Shown piece by piece: positions 10,315 to 18,450 of a DNA stretch of 38,528 bases. A model generated the notes under the pieces. That model made no database searches. It saw nothing but the letters and a program-made list of their open reading frames with translations, and was not told the DNA's origin. The DNA comes from Anaerophaga thermohalophila DSM 12881 (GTDB lineage: Bacteria > Bacteroidota > Bacteroidia > Bacteroidales > Marinilabiliaceae), in the NCBI RefSeq assembly GCF_000191885.1, contig NZ_AEWI01000040.1:1-38528 (forward strand), in the 5' to 3' direction. Position 1 is the first letter of the stretch; the number at the start of each line of letters is the position of its first letter. The translations under genes were made by a program, and so were the position numbers.

Positions 10315-10437
10315 GTGAGGTTGAGGATGAGGTTAAGGATGAGGTTGAGATTGAGGTTGAGATTGAGGTTGAGGTTGAGGTTGAGGTTGAGGTTGAGATT
10401 GAGGTTGAGGTTGAGGTTGAGGTTGAGGTTGAGATTG
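10315..10437. repeat. GAGGTT-type hexamer array
   Basis: About 20 tandem hexamers, mainly GAGGTT with GAGATT and GAGGAT variants. The open frame across it encodes only an artificial Glu-Val repeat. Followed directly by the CACCACAGAT block and an AGATTCTTCG inverted repeat. Confidence 0.9.
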
Positions 10438-10572
10438 CACCACAGATATCGCAGATTTACACAGATTTAAAAAAATCAAAGAGATGATTAGATTTATAGA
10501 TATAAGGGGATAGATTCTTCGCTTCGCTCAGAATGACAGACAGCATCAGTGTCATTCTGAGGAAGTAACACA
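10438..10572. repeat. CACCACAGAT block plus AGATTCTTCG inverted repeat
   Basis: CACCACAGAT, CAGATTTACACAGATTTAA and GATGATTAGATTTATAGATA (10438-10509) are followed by AGATTCTTCGCTTCGCTCAG and, after a short loop, GTCATTCTGAGG. The same succession is found at 28089-28232. The right arm here breaks off before the expected GAAGAATCT end. Confidence 0.8.
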
Positions 10573-10594
10573 CCCTTCAACGCCAAACCCAAAG

Positions 10595-11078
10595 TCACCC
10601 TTGTGGGGACTTAGGGGGCCCGGAACTCAAAACCCTAATTCCGCGGCTCACGACTTTCCCAAACCACCAGAAGACCCTTCCGGTTACCGGTGCTGTCCAT
10701 ACCATGAAACGATCGATGCGGGTATTTATGCTAAAGGCAAATGGCGAACGGGTTTTAATAACTTTAGTTATGATACCTTTGACACTGTTGGCTGCAATCG
10801 GCTCATCATCGTATGGAAGTCCGTCACCATGTGTTATGAGAAGTCCGGTTAGGTAGTCTTTTTTTTATTAACCGGTGGGCAATCCATTGTCCATCTCTTT
10901 CAAACACCAGAACCTGACCGGGTATCATCTGATCAAAAGTTACCCGTTTTATCTGGACACTGTCGCGTGGCATCAGTATCGGAAACATACTCATCCCATA
11001 TACCGGTACCTGAACGGTCTTTCCCTCATTCAGCATTTGCTCGATCCACTGACGATATTGTTGTATGTTTTTGTTCAC
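10595..11078 (-). pseudogene. S24/S26-type (signal peptidase I-like) peptidase, frameshifted
   Basis: The first frame gives 84 residues with the nucleophile motif GMSMFP (Ser about 30) and a later AHRLI that would supply the His of an S26B-type Ser/His dyad. It ends early at 10824. Just after AHRLIKK there is a run of eight A (plus strand 10859-10866, T8). Removing one A restores the frame: THGDGLPYDDEPI, VKGIITKV and a C-terminal hydrophobic stretch follow, ending with a TGA at 10595, for about 160 residues in total, a normal family length. The continuation carries the family signature GDxxxxxDxxxI, so the gene was once intact. Small Bacteroidota peptidases of this kind often sit beside ABC exporters, as here. 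The last residues overlap a dispersed CCCTAAGTCCCC motif. Inactivation, phase variation and sequencing error are all possible. Confidence 0.75.
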
Positions 11079-11118
11079 AACAGTGCTGTTTTGATAAGCT
11101 AAGGTCGGAAAAAATAAT

Positions 11119-11261
11119 TGAGACCGGCCTAAAAAGCATCTTTATTGCCAAACTTGTTGTTGTTTTAAATTTTTGTATCCTCATTAACAACAAGTTAACT
11201 CCGGTAAAAAAATTTAAAACGCCTTGGTTTTGACAAAAATATGCTTTTTATACCGCACTCA
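11119..11261 (-). mobile_element. 143-bp fold-back element, copy 1 (MITE-like)
   Basis: Ends are TGAGACCGGCCTAAAAAGCAT and, reverse-complemented from the other side, TGAGTGCGGTATAAAAAGCAT: imperfect 21-bp terminal inverted repeats. The interior is also palindromic around GTTAAC (AAATTTTTGTATC against GGTAAAAAAATTT). It is inverted relative to the copies at 18288 and 33786. It carries no coding capacity. It begins about 40 bases upstream of the peptidase start. Confidence 0.8.
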
Positions 11262-11290
11262 TAATTACTAATTACCAAACCTGTTTCATT

Positions 11291-11317
11291 CTCAACCTCA
11301 ACCTCAACCTCAACCTA
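11291..11317. repeat. CCTCAA hexamer array
   Basis: Four to five tandem CTCAAC units, the reverse complement of the GAGGTT arrays seen elsewhere, just upstream of an AGATTCTTCG inverted repeat. Confidence 0.8.
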
Positions 11318-11339
11318 ATTGAATTATTGATAGTTTAAT

Positions 11340-11408
11340 AGATTCTTCGTCGTAACCTCCTCAGAATGACACTGAGCAGTCTGTCATTCTGAGCGAAGCG
11401 AAGAATCT
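11340..11408. repeat. Complete AGATTCTTCG inverted repeat
   Basis: Left end AGATTCTTCGTCGTAACCTC CTCAGAATGAC and right end GTCATTCTGAGCGAAGCG AAGAATCT are inverted copies around a short loop. Hexamer arrays flank it on both sides. Confidence 0.85.
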
Positions 11409-11411
11409 ATT

Positions 11412-11480
11412 TCTCAACCTCAACCTCATCCTTAACCTCATCCTTAACCTCATCCCTAACCTCAACCTTAGTCTTAGCCT
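11412..11480. repeat. CCTCAA/CCTTAA hexamer array
   Basis: About eleven tandem hexamers with the variants CCTCAA, CCTCAT, CCTTAA and CCTTAG, directly after the inverted repeat. Confidence 0.85.
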
Positions 11481-11564
11481 AAAATCTAACCTCCACTCTC
11501 CGACTCCCCGACTCTTTCAAAAATGTTTTATATTTGAAAAAAATCAAGAAAATTACACAGTTAA

Positions 11565-13399
11565 ATGGTATCTTTCTCTGTGGAACAAACGAACCGATAA
11601 ACCTATCAAACACTACCACCAAATACTAACCATTCTGCGTTACATCTGGAAAAGCTCACCCGGATGGACGCTTCTCAACGGGATATTGCTTCTTGTAAGA
11701 GGCATACTCCCGCTGCTGCTGCTTTACCTTATAAAATTGCTCGTAGACGAGATACAGGTTGTTGCTGCCAATCCCGGTGGTGAAGACGCTTTAAACCGAC
11801 TTATTTCCCTCCTGATCATTGCAGCTGCAGTATTTCTCACCAATGCACTGACTGCTTCATTGGGCACACTGGTGCGTGAACGGCAGTCGTTTGTCATATC
11901 CGACTATTTCGACAACCTCATCCACAACAAGACCACAAGAATCGAATATGGTTTTTTCGAGCACCCTAAATATCAAAATGTCTTTTTCAGGGCACTGCAT
12001 GAAGCCTCTTTTCGCCCCTCACGCATTTTTTACGGAATTGTGGGGATACTGCAAAACCTCATCACGCTCATCGTAATGGGGGGGTATTTTGCTGATGGTT
12101 CACTGGTCGGTTTCTATCGTGTTACTGCTAATAACGCTGCCTGTTACCATTATCAGACTAAAATATGCGCGGGAATTATTCAGGTTTAAACGTAAAAATA
12201 CAGATAAAGAACGCAAAGTAAATTATTACAACCGGTTGCTTACCTCGCGCGAATTTGCCAAAGAGTTACGTACCTTTGATCTGGGAAAGCTTTTTCGAAA
12301 ACGCTATCACGAGTTGAAAAACGACTGGCGACAGAGCCAGTATAAAATGCTGCAAAGCAAAACAAAGCGGGAAGTGGTCGTTCAGATACTGGCTGCAATA
12401 GCTGTTTTCTCAGTTTACGGGCTCATCGCTTACCGTGCTTTTCAGGGAGATATTTCCATTGGTAGTGTGGTTCTTTATTTTATGGCGTTACAGCGGGGAT
12501 ATGCCTATCTCCAGCAATTTCTCGGTGGCATATCGGGTCTTTATGAAGATTCACTTTTCCTGAATAACCTGTTTGAATTTCTGCACCTGCCCGAGTCACG
12601 GTCCACCACGAAAAGCACAGAAAGATATCCCTTCCCTGCTCGTATGAAAGAGGGAATCCGCTTCGATAACATCGGCTTTCACTATCCGGTAAACGACCGA
12701 TGGATTTTACGAAATGTAACGTTCAATATAAATGCAGGAGAAACGGTGGCACTGGTTGGTGTCAATGGTGCGGGAAAAACAACGCTGGTGAAATTGCTTT
12801 GCGGACTGTACAAACCGGTTGAAGGTGCCATTTTCGTGGATGGTATCCCGCTTGATGAAATCCGGTGGAAAGACCGGGTTGATAACATCAGTGTTATCTA
12901 TCAGGATTTTATGCTGTATAATGTCACAGCGCGTGAAAATATCTGGTTTGGAAATATTCGCCGGGAACCTGCCGATAAAAACATCAAAGATGCGGCCGCC
13001 CAGGCAGGCATTCATGAAGTCATCGAAAACTTCGAAAAAGGCTATGAAACCACGTTGGGCACTCTTTTTGAAGACAGTGAGCAGCTGAGTCCGGGACAGT
13101 GGCAACGTCTGGCGCTTGCCCGTTCATTCTTCAACCCCTCGCAGATTGTGCTTCTGGACGAGCCTACAAGTGCACTCGATGCTTTCTCCGAAGCCCGCCT
13201 CCTTCAATACATTAAAGGAATCACGGAAAACAGAACCGCCATGATTATCAGTCACCGGCTTTCCACCATTAAGATGGCCGACCGGATAATTGTCCTTGAC
13301 GGACAACACGTAGTGGAAACAGGGCACTATAATGAACTGATGAATAAAAAAGGTACTTTTTACCAAATGGTGGAGTCGTTAGGACAATATGGGGGTTGA
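11565..13399 (+). pseudogene. ABC exporter (membrane domain plus ATPase), frameshifted
   Basis: A half-size ABC exporter of about 600 residues: membrane domain with hydrophobic helices (LPLLLLYLIKLLVDEI, LISLLIIAAAVFLTNAL, IVLLLITLPVTII, AIAVFSVYGLIAY), then an ATPase with Walker A GVNGAGKTT, signature LSPGQWQ, Walker B IVLLDEP and H-loop ISHRLS. The frame is split. The N-terminal part (to 12189) and C-terminal part (open from 12077) join at a run of seven G (12078-12084); six G would give the continuous ...IVMGGILLMVHWSVS. At the 5' end, the homologous-looking stretch YIWKSSPGWTLLN starts at 11641, but no in-frame ATG, GTG or TTG precedes it; the nearest ATG (11565) is one base out of frame, so a second shift may exist. 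The true start is therefore uncertain. The ATPase motifs are intact. It lies divergent to an S26 peptidase that is also frameshifted; a joint role in peptide export and maturation is inference. Confidence 0.75.
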
Positions 13400-13433
13400 G
13401 GTTAAGGTTGAGGATGAGCGTGAGGATGAGGGT
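13390..13433. repeat. GAGGTT-type array wedged between two stop codons
   Basis: About seven hexamers (TTGAGG, TTAAGG, TTGAGG, ATGAGC, GTGAGG, ATGAGG). The first TTGAGG provides the TGA stop of the ABC gene (13397-13399), and the array ends right at the TGA of the convergent gene (13434-13436). Confidence 0.8.
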
Positions 13434-14840
13434 TCACCACTCATAAAACACACCAGTAAAAACACCAAACGAATAGGGTCTGTAATCACCCGGGGTATCT
13501 TTTCCTATGTCGGAAATAAAATAATCAATACGAGGTTCCATACGAAAACGCAAACCTTTAAAAACAGGAACAGAAAAGGCGACACCGGCATGGGTGCTGA
13601 ATCCCACATCCGAAAGTCCTGAAGTTTCTCCGATTCGCTGCTTTTGGCCGGATCGCTGCAGGTAAGCATCGTTATCAACAAGCCAGTTGGTACTGAACCC
13701 GCCCGACAGGAAAACACCAATGGTACTTTCAGGTGTCAGAAGATAACGTACGGTCACCGGAATCTGCAAATAGCCAAGACTCTGTTCGAGGACAGGACTG
13801 TCACTACTTTCCATCAGGTTTGACTTCAATTCAACATACCCTGTCGGTGCTTTTTGAAATCCGGCAAAATCGTTTGATGCAACAGGCGATAAATCAGTCC
13901 GGACGGTGCCCATTGAATTGGCAAGACTGATCTCATTGATACTATTGTCCAGGCTACCGCCGGAATAAGTGTCCATAGTTATGCTGTAAACCCGTTCCGA
14001 ACGAACGGTGGTTGTTACCTCCTGCCCCATGGTGGCATACCTGACGCCTGTTTCTATCTGCCAGCGGGTATTCACATTCATGGCAAGTGCCAGACCGCCT
14101 CCCGCGGCTTTCAGCCCGTTCTCATCCACACTCCCGGGTGCAGAACCGGAAACATTTCTGAAAGAATAAGTTGGCGAATATTCCCCTCCTATGATCAAAT
14201 GTCCGGAGGCCGGTTTTTCTTCAGAATCATTATAGGTAGTGACAACAAAAGTCTCTTCGTGGTTTTGTGTTGCATACAATCTATCTGGCGGGCTGATATT
14301 GACTCCATCAAAAATATGATCGCCAATGAGAGGCATCATCTTTTCAGTTGTTCCGGCCTGAGGGTCTGAAAGATTTTGAGCGTCCGGGATACTGCCGGTT
14401 GATCCCGCCACTTTTATATCACCGGATACCGAAGCAGTCTGTAACGTTCCTTCCTGCCGTATCTCACTTTTTTCAGCTAAAACCGGCATATCCGAACCTG
14501 AAGCAGGTAAGATATCAGAATCATTTCCTCCAACAGAGCTATCTTTTTTTGTCTGTTTCGTAACACCGCCGGCATCATTAGGATCACTTTCAACCTGTTG
14601 TTCCGACACAACGAGGGAACCACTATCGACCCGGGAATCAGACTCATTAAAAAGCCAGAACAGCCCTGCCGCTATAACGACAGAGGCCGCTGCTCCTATT
14701 CTCAGAAAGAGAGGAACCAGACGCTTTTTCTTTTTGTCCAGTTCTTTTTCAATACCTTTCCACACACCCGGAGAAGGTTGAGTTTTCAACTCCTTCAGCC
14801 GCGTAAATAACTGATCTGTGATATGTTCGGGTATCCTCAT
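13434..14840 (-). CDS. Membrane-anchored putative anti-sigma protein with barrel-like C-terminus
   Basis: A 468-residue protein. Residues 1-40 are soluble and charged (MRIPEHITDQ..., ending KKKKR), residues about 41-64 form a single membrane helix, and about 70-200 are a low-complexity Ser/Asp/Gly linker. Residues about 205-468 look like an outer-membrane beta-barrel of the OMP_b-brl type: alternating strands such as LIIGGEYSP, WQIETGVRYATMG, LQIPVTVRYLL, GVFLSGGFS, and a C-terminal YSFGVFTGVFYEW ending in an aromatic. The start overlaps the stop of the ECF sigma gene by four bases (ATGA), so the two are translationally coupled and this protein probably controls that sigma factor. How one chain could have both an inner-membrane helix and an outer-membrane-type barrel is unclear; the barrel-like part may be a periplasmic sensor domain. 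Confidence 0.7.
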   Translation of the reverse strand: MRIPEHITDQLFTRLKELKTQPSPGVWKGIEKELDKKKKRLVPLFLRIGAAASVVIAAGLFWLFNESDSRVDSGSLVVSEQQVESDPNDAGGVTKQTKKDSSVGGNDSDILPASGSDMPVLAEKSEIRQEGTLQTASVSGDIKVAGSTGSIPDAQNLSDPQAGTTEKMMPLIGDHIFDGVNISPPDRLYATQNHEETFVVTTYNDSEEKPASGHLIIGGEYSPTYSFRNVSGSAPGSVDENGLKAAGGGLALAMNVNTRWQIETGVRYATMGQEVTTTVRSERVYSITMDTYSGGSLDNSINEISLANSMGTVRTDLSPVASNDFAGFQKAPTGYVELKSNLMESSDSPVLEQSLGYLQIPVTVRYLLTPESTIGVFLSGGFSTNWLVDNDAYLQRSGQKQRIGETSGLSDVGFSTHAGVAFSVPVFKGLRFRMEPRIDYFISDIGKDTPGDYRPYSFGVFTGVFYEW

Positions 14841-15400
14841 AATTTCGTAGTCTCCAATTTTCTGTCTTCACTAATCCTCTGCTGAAGCCATTTTCGGGCA
14901 CGGGAAAGATTTGATTTACTTGTGCCCGGCGAAATATTTAACTTCCGGGCTATTTCTTCGTGTGTCAATTCATCAATTACATACATATTAAATACCAGTC
15001 TGTACTTTTCCGGCAATTTCTGAATTAATGATAAAAGCTCGTTCAACGAGTACCCCTTCCCTTCAGAATGATTCGTATCCTCATCGCCTTCTATATCAGG
15101 AAATTCATCCTTCATCTCTGTTTTAATTCTGGCTTTCCGGAACGACTCAATGATCAGATTAATCATAATTCTTCGCATCCACCCTTCAAACGAGCCTTCA
15201 AAACGAAAATCACCTATTTTCTCAAACACTCTGATAAAACCATCCTGCAAAAAATCTTCTGCCTCTTCCCTGTTGCCGGCATAACGCAGGCACACACCAA
15301 ACATTTTAGGCGCAAAAAGCTCATAAAGTGCCTTCTGAGCACTCCTCTCACCTTTCTGACATCCTGAAATTATGTCGTTTATCTCTTTGAATACAGACAC
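14837..15400 (-). CDS. ECF-type RNA polymerase sigma factor
   Basis: A 187-residue sigma-70 family protein of the extracytoplasmic function group. Region 2 is visible at about residues 20-95 (ALYELFAPKMFGVCLRYAGN, REEAEDFLQDGFIRVFEKI, EGWMRRIMINLIIESFRKA) and region 4 at about 125-180 (LPEKYRLVFNMYVIDELTHE, EEIARKLNISPGTSKSNLSR, ARKWLQQ). It would direct RNA polymerase to a small set of promoters in response to a signal relayed by its coupled membrane protein (13434-14840). Its targets cannot be read from this window. The promoter candidate at 15430-15461 is of the housekeeping type. Length and domain order are normal. Confidence 0.92.
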   Translation of the reverse strand: MSVFKEINDIISGCQKGERSAQKALYELFAPKMFGVCLRYAGNREEAEDFLQDGFIRVFEKIGDFRFEGSFEGWMRRIMINLIIESFRKARIKTEMKDEFPDIEGDEDTNHSEGKGYSLNELLSLIQKLPEKYRLVFNMYVIDELTHEEIARKLNISPGTSKSNLSRARKWLQQRISEDRKLETTKL

Positions 15401-15429
15401 TGAAGAGCTTTCCTATTGGTTTTCCAGGC

Positions 15430-15461
15430 AAAAGATACACCTCTGTTCATTATTATGCAAC
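15430..15461 (-). promoter_or_regulatory. Candidate promoter of the sigma/anti-sigma operon
   Basis: On the minus strand GTTG is followed after 20 bases by TATCTTTT, close to the Bacteroidota TTTG/TAnnTTTG pattern with a spacing in the known 19-21 range. It lies about 30 bases before the sigma-factor ATG. Confidence 0.4.
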
Positions 15462-15627
15462 CTCTTTACAATAGACTGTAAGATTTTTAGATATAAGTAA
15501 TTTAGTCATCAGTTTTTAGTCAGTAGCCAGTAGTGTGAATTATAAACACAACATACGTCTTTGCAGTTAAGCTTTTTCCCCAAAACCCCCTGCAACACTA
15601 CAGTTTGCCCGTATAAAAAAATATTTA

Positions 15628-15770
15628 TGAGTGTAGTATAAAAAGCCTTCAAACTGCTGATTTTTAACATTTTACCCCTGACCCCTAAAAGGGAACTGCT
15701 AAAAATCAGCAGTTTGAAAAAGTCCCCTTTAGGGGATTTAGGGGTCAAAAGACTTTTTAGACCGGGCTCA
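15628..15770 (+). mobile_element. 143-bp fold-back element, copy 2, with a different core
   Basis: Ends match the family (TGAGTGTAGTATAAAAAG at the left; CTTTTTAGACCGGGCTCA at the right) and total length is again 143 bp. The interior is unrelated to the other copies: it has its own inverted repeat, TTCAAACTGCTGATTTTTA against TAAAAATCAGCAGTTTGAA, and two CCCCTAAA/GGGGA motifs. Confidence 0.75.
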
Positions 15771-15962
15771 CGCAATTATTTTATCAGGCTAATTCTGAAT
15801 TGGTTTTTAATAATTTGTTGGTTCCGGCTTATTCAGGTCAGGAATATCAGAACAACACACTCCAGCCCGATTTCACTAACCACTATTGACTAACCACTAA
15901 CCACTAATGACTAACCACTAACCACATGATGGAGAAAAGAAGATAAGGTTGCGTGAAAATCA

Positions 15963-16418
15963 TCAGAAATTTTTCCGGATACGGTCTAATTCGCGCCTGG
16001 TATCTTTTTCTTTAATGGACTCGCGCTTGTCGTGTTTCTTTTTCCCCTGAGCCAGTGCTATTTCGAGCTTGGCAAAACCCCGGTCGTTGATAAACATGCG
16101 CAAGGGAACAATAGTCAGACCCGACTCTTTTGTTTTCCGTTCCAGCTTTTGAAGTTCTTTTTTTGTGAGAAGCAGTTTTCGTTCACGGTGAGGGGCATGA
16201 TTATTAAAGGTGCCATAAAAGTATTCCGAAATATTCATCCCTTTTACCCACAATTCCCCTCGCCTGAAGTAGCAATAAGAGTCGACCAGTCCGGCACGCC
16301 CATTCCTGACGGATTTAATTTCGGTACCGGTCAACTGAATTCCGGCAACAAATTTTTCGAGTATTTCGTAGTCAAAATACGCTCGCTTATTGCGAATATT
16401 TATTCTGTTTGTTGCCAT
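15963..16418 (-). CDS. smpB: SsrA-binding protein SmpB
   Basis: A 151-residue protein of normal length. It binds tmRNA and delivers it to stalled ribosomes for trans-translation. Family motifs are clear: [20 protein letters not shown] at the start, [30 protein letters not shown], and the basic C-terminal tail ([20 protein letters not shown]) that becomes helical in the mRNA channel. The ATG is one base past the stop of the upstream membrane-protein gene (16420-17007), so the two are probably cotranscribed. tmRNA itself is not in this window. Confidence 0.97.
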   Translation of the reverse strand: MATNRINIRNKRAYFDYEILEKFVAGIQLTGTEIKSVRNGRAGLVDSYCYFRRGELWVKGMNISEYFYGTFNNHAPHRERKLLLTKKELQKLERKTKESGLTIVPLRMFINDRGFAKLEIALAQGKKKHDKRESIKEKDTRRELDRIRKNF

Positions 16419-16419
16419 A

Positions 16420-17007
16420 TCAGATAGTTATCAAATTCAACAATAAAATACGAATGACATAGGGTAATCCTAATATCAAAAGTCCTGTTAACACGGAGAA
16501 AACGGTTTTTTGCTTCTGTTCGGGGCCGGCAATTATTCTTATCCCTGTCAAAACAAGATAAATACTGTAAAATGCAAATACCTGCAGGAAAAAAATTTCC
16601 GGCACTAAAGCAGTAAGGAGCAACACAAGATATAAAGGAGCCGAACTGTAAACTGTTAATTTAGCAGCAATCTCCCGCGATGGAACAAAACGGAAATATT
16701 TCATTATCCGGAATACAAAGTCCCATGCAAGAAAAAGCCCGCTAAACAAAGCAGTAAATTCAACAATTACTTTTTTAAGCGCCAGTTCAATAAGAAAAGC
16801 CTGTTGATTAATAAGGTAAGAAATAAAAGTAGCCACAGCTACCAATCCTATCAGAGGCAGAGCAAAAGTGCTGAGCAGATCGTTAAATGTAACCGACTCT
16901 CTGTGTATCTTCTGCCACTCCTTCAGCGGTGCGGTTATCAGATTTCTCAGCCTTAACCAAAGCTGCCGGTACATGTGAACAGTATTAACAGATTCTTTTG
17001 CCCCCAT
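16420..17007 (-). CDS. Yip1-like integral membrane protein
   Basis: A 195-residue protein. After a basic N-terminus with the phrase [16 protein letters not shown], typical of bacterial Yip1-family proteins, there are about five hydrophobic helices ([90 protein letters not shown]). It is an inner-membrane protein of unknown function. It overlaps or nearly abuts nothing upstream and is followed after one base by smpB. The chosen start gives MGAKESVN; an internal Met at residue 12 is an alternative. Confidence 0.7.
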   Translation of the reverse strand: MGAKESVNTVHMYRQLWLRLRNLITAPLKEWQKIHRESVTFNDLLSTFALPLIGLVAVATFISYLINQQAFLIELALKKVIVEFTALFSGLFLAWDFVFRIMKYFRFVPSREIAAKLTVYSSAPLYLVLLLTALVPEIFFLQVFAFYSIYLVLTGIRIIAGPEQKQKTVFSVLTGLLILGLPYVIRILLLNLITI

Positions 17008-17198
17008 AAAAATCTCTTATCCGCATTAAAGTTTATCTCCGGGTAATCAAAGTACAACCAACAAACGCAATGTGCTGGCAATATCAAGCGGAAAAAATTC
17101 TGAGACAAAATTAAAAAATATTACCAAATTCTTGCAAGTACACAACGAAACCGGGGAGGGAATCAAAGCCCGCAACTCGATTTCCCACAACTTTTTGT

Positions 17199-17206
17199 TA
17201 ACTTTG
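17199..17206 (+). promoter_or_regulatory. -7 box of the miaA promoter
   Basis: TAACTTTG is a perfect match to the Bacteroidota -7 consensus TAnnTTTG, 28 bases before the miaA ATG in a divergent intergenic region. No clear TTTG -33 element sits at the standard distance. Confidence 0.45.
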
Positions 17207-17234
17207 AAATAATTACAGAACGTTAGATTTTTTA

Positions 17235-18173
17235 ATGACAGTAACACAAACACCATATAATCTGATTGTTATTACCGGACCTACTGCCAGTGGCAAAACA
17301 CGTCTTGCTGCACACCTGGCTCATTGCATCGATGGCGAAATCATCAGTGCAGACAGCCGCCAGATTTATAAAAAAATGGATTTAGGTACCGGAAAAGATT
17401 ATGACGATTACATCATCAGCGGCGAAAAAATTCCTTACCATCTCATCGATATCAGGGAACCCGGTTATAAGTACAATGTTTACGAATATCAAACCGACTT
17501 TTTCAAGGTCTTTGAAGAGATAAAAAACCGCAAAAAATTCCCTGTGATGTGCGGAGGCACAGGATTATATATTCAGGCAGTACTCGACCAATACAAAATG
17601 GTGCATGTTCCTCCGAATCCTCAATTAAGAGAACAACTTCAGGACAAATCTCTGGAAGAACTCACCCGCATTTTAGAAGGATTCAAAAAACTTCATAACA
17701 CCACTGATACGGATACGAAGAAAAGAGCCATCCGAAGCATAGAGATAGAAACTTATTATCAAAACCATCCCGAAATTGAGGTAAAGCTGCCCGCGGTTAA
17801 CCCACTTATTGTAGGTGTTGACATCGACCGGGATATGCGACGGCATAAAATAACGAAGCGCCTTAAAGAAAGGCTCAGCGAAGGAATGATCGAAGAAGTA
17901 AAACAGCTTATTGATGAAGGTATCAGCCCCGAAGATTTGATGTATTACGGCCTGGAATATAAGTATATCACCCTTTATGTTATTGGCAAAACAACTTACG
18001 AAGAAATGTTTGAACGTCTGAACATTGCCATTCATCAATTCGCCAAACGCCAAATGACCTGGTTCAGGGGAATGGAACGCAAAGGACACAAAATTCATTG
18101 GATAGATGCAACCAATAACATTGATGAAAATGTTTCACTGATTTACAAAATGATATATAATTCATCGCAATAA
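17235..18173 (+). CDS. miaA: tRNA dimethylallyltransferase MiaA
   Basis: A 312-residue enzyme that transfers the dimethylallyl group to N6 of A37 in tRNAs reading UNN codons, improving decoding. The P-loop GPTASGKT is at residues 15-22, the catalytic Asp in ISADSRQIYKKMDLGTGK is at about 40, and the GGTGLYIQAVLD segment and the tRNA-binding FAKRQMTWFRG motif near the C-terminus are present. Length is normal. It starts a run of plus-strand genes but is separated from the next one by a fold-back element, so it may be monocistronic. Confidence 0.95.
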   Translation: MTVTQTPYNLIVITGPTASGKTRLAAHLAHCIDGEIISADSRQIYKKMDLGTGKDYDDYIISGEKIPYHLIDIREPGYKYNVYEYQTDFFKVFEEIKNRKKFPVMCGGTGLYIQAVLDQYKMVHVPPNPQLREQLQDKSLEELTRILEGFKKLHNTTDTDTKKRAIRSIEIETYYQNHPEIEVKLPAVNPLIVGVDIDRDMRRHKITKRLKERLSEGMIEEVKQLIDEGISPEDLMYYGLEYKYITLYVIGKTTYEEMFERLNIAIHQFAKRQMTWFRGMERKGHKIHWIDATNNIDENVSLIYKMIYNSSQ

Positions 18174-18287
18174 CATTCGACCCACATTCTTGATAGAACT
18201 TAGCCTGATATATATCAAGAAAAATTAATAACTCATCAAACAGAAACCGACTTTTAATGTTTTATTACGTATGAAGTTTTTATATGA

Positions 18288-18430
18288 TGAGTGCTGTATA
18301 AAAAGCATATTTTTGTCAAAATCCAGACGTTTTAATTTTTTGTACCGGAGTTAACTTGTTGTTAATGAGGATACAAAAATTTAAAACAACAACGAGTTTG
18401 GCAACAAGGATGCTTTTTAGACCGGGCTCA
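18288..18430 (+). mobile_element. 143-bp fold-back element, copy 3
   Basis: Starts TGAGTGCTGTATAAAAAGCAT and ends ATGCTTTTTAGACCGGGCTCA. The arms pair over most of the length; the centre is GAGTTAACTTGTTGTTAATG. It ends 20 bases before the ATG of the cyclase gene, so it may carry or disrupt that gene's promoter. The rest of the 18174-18450 interval shows nothing else. Confidence 0.85.
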
Positions 18431-18450
18431 TAGAATATAAGTTTATTATC

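Larger units (their letters stand above)
11079..11564. other. Divergent intergenic region packed with repeats
   Basis: No gene. It contains one 143-bp fold-back element, two CCTCAA-type hexamer arrays and, between them, a complete AGATTCTTCG inverted repeat. Promoters for the divergent peptidase and ABC genes should lie here, but no clear TAnnTTTG box was recognised. Confidence 0.6.
15401..15962. other. Gene-free interval with a fold-back element and short repeats
   Basis: Besides the promoter candidate and the 143-bp element (15628-15770) it contains TTTTTAGTCAGTAG (15515-15528), which resembles sequence just after the gene ending at 22618, and a short run of TAACCACTAACCACTAATGA-like units (about 15880-15925). 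No coding frame looks real. Confidence 0.55.

Noticed and set aside
10224..10487. An 87-codon plus-strand frame rich in Glu-Val repeats
   Set aside because: It is the translation of the GAGGTT hexamer array; no other coding signal.
15509..15775. An 88-codon minus-strand frame
   Set aside because: It lies largely within the fold-back element and the CCCCTAAA motifs; repeat translation such as LLTPKSPKGDFF is a known artefact type.
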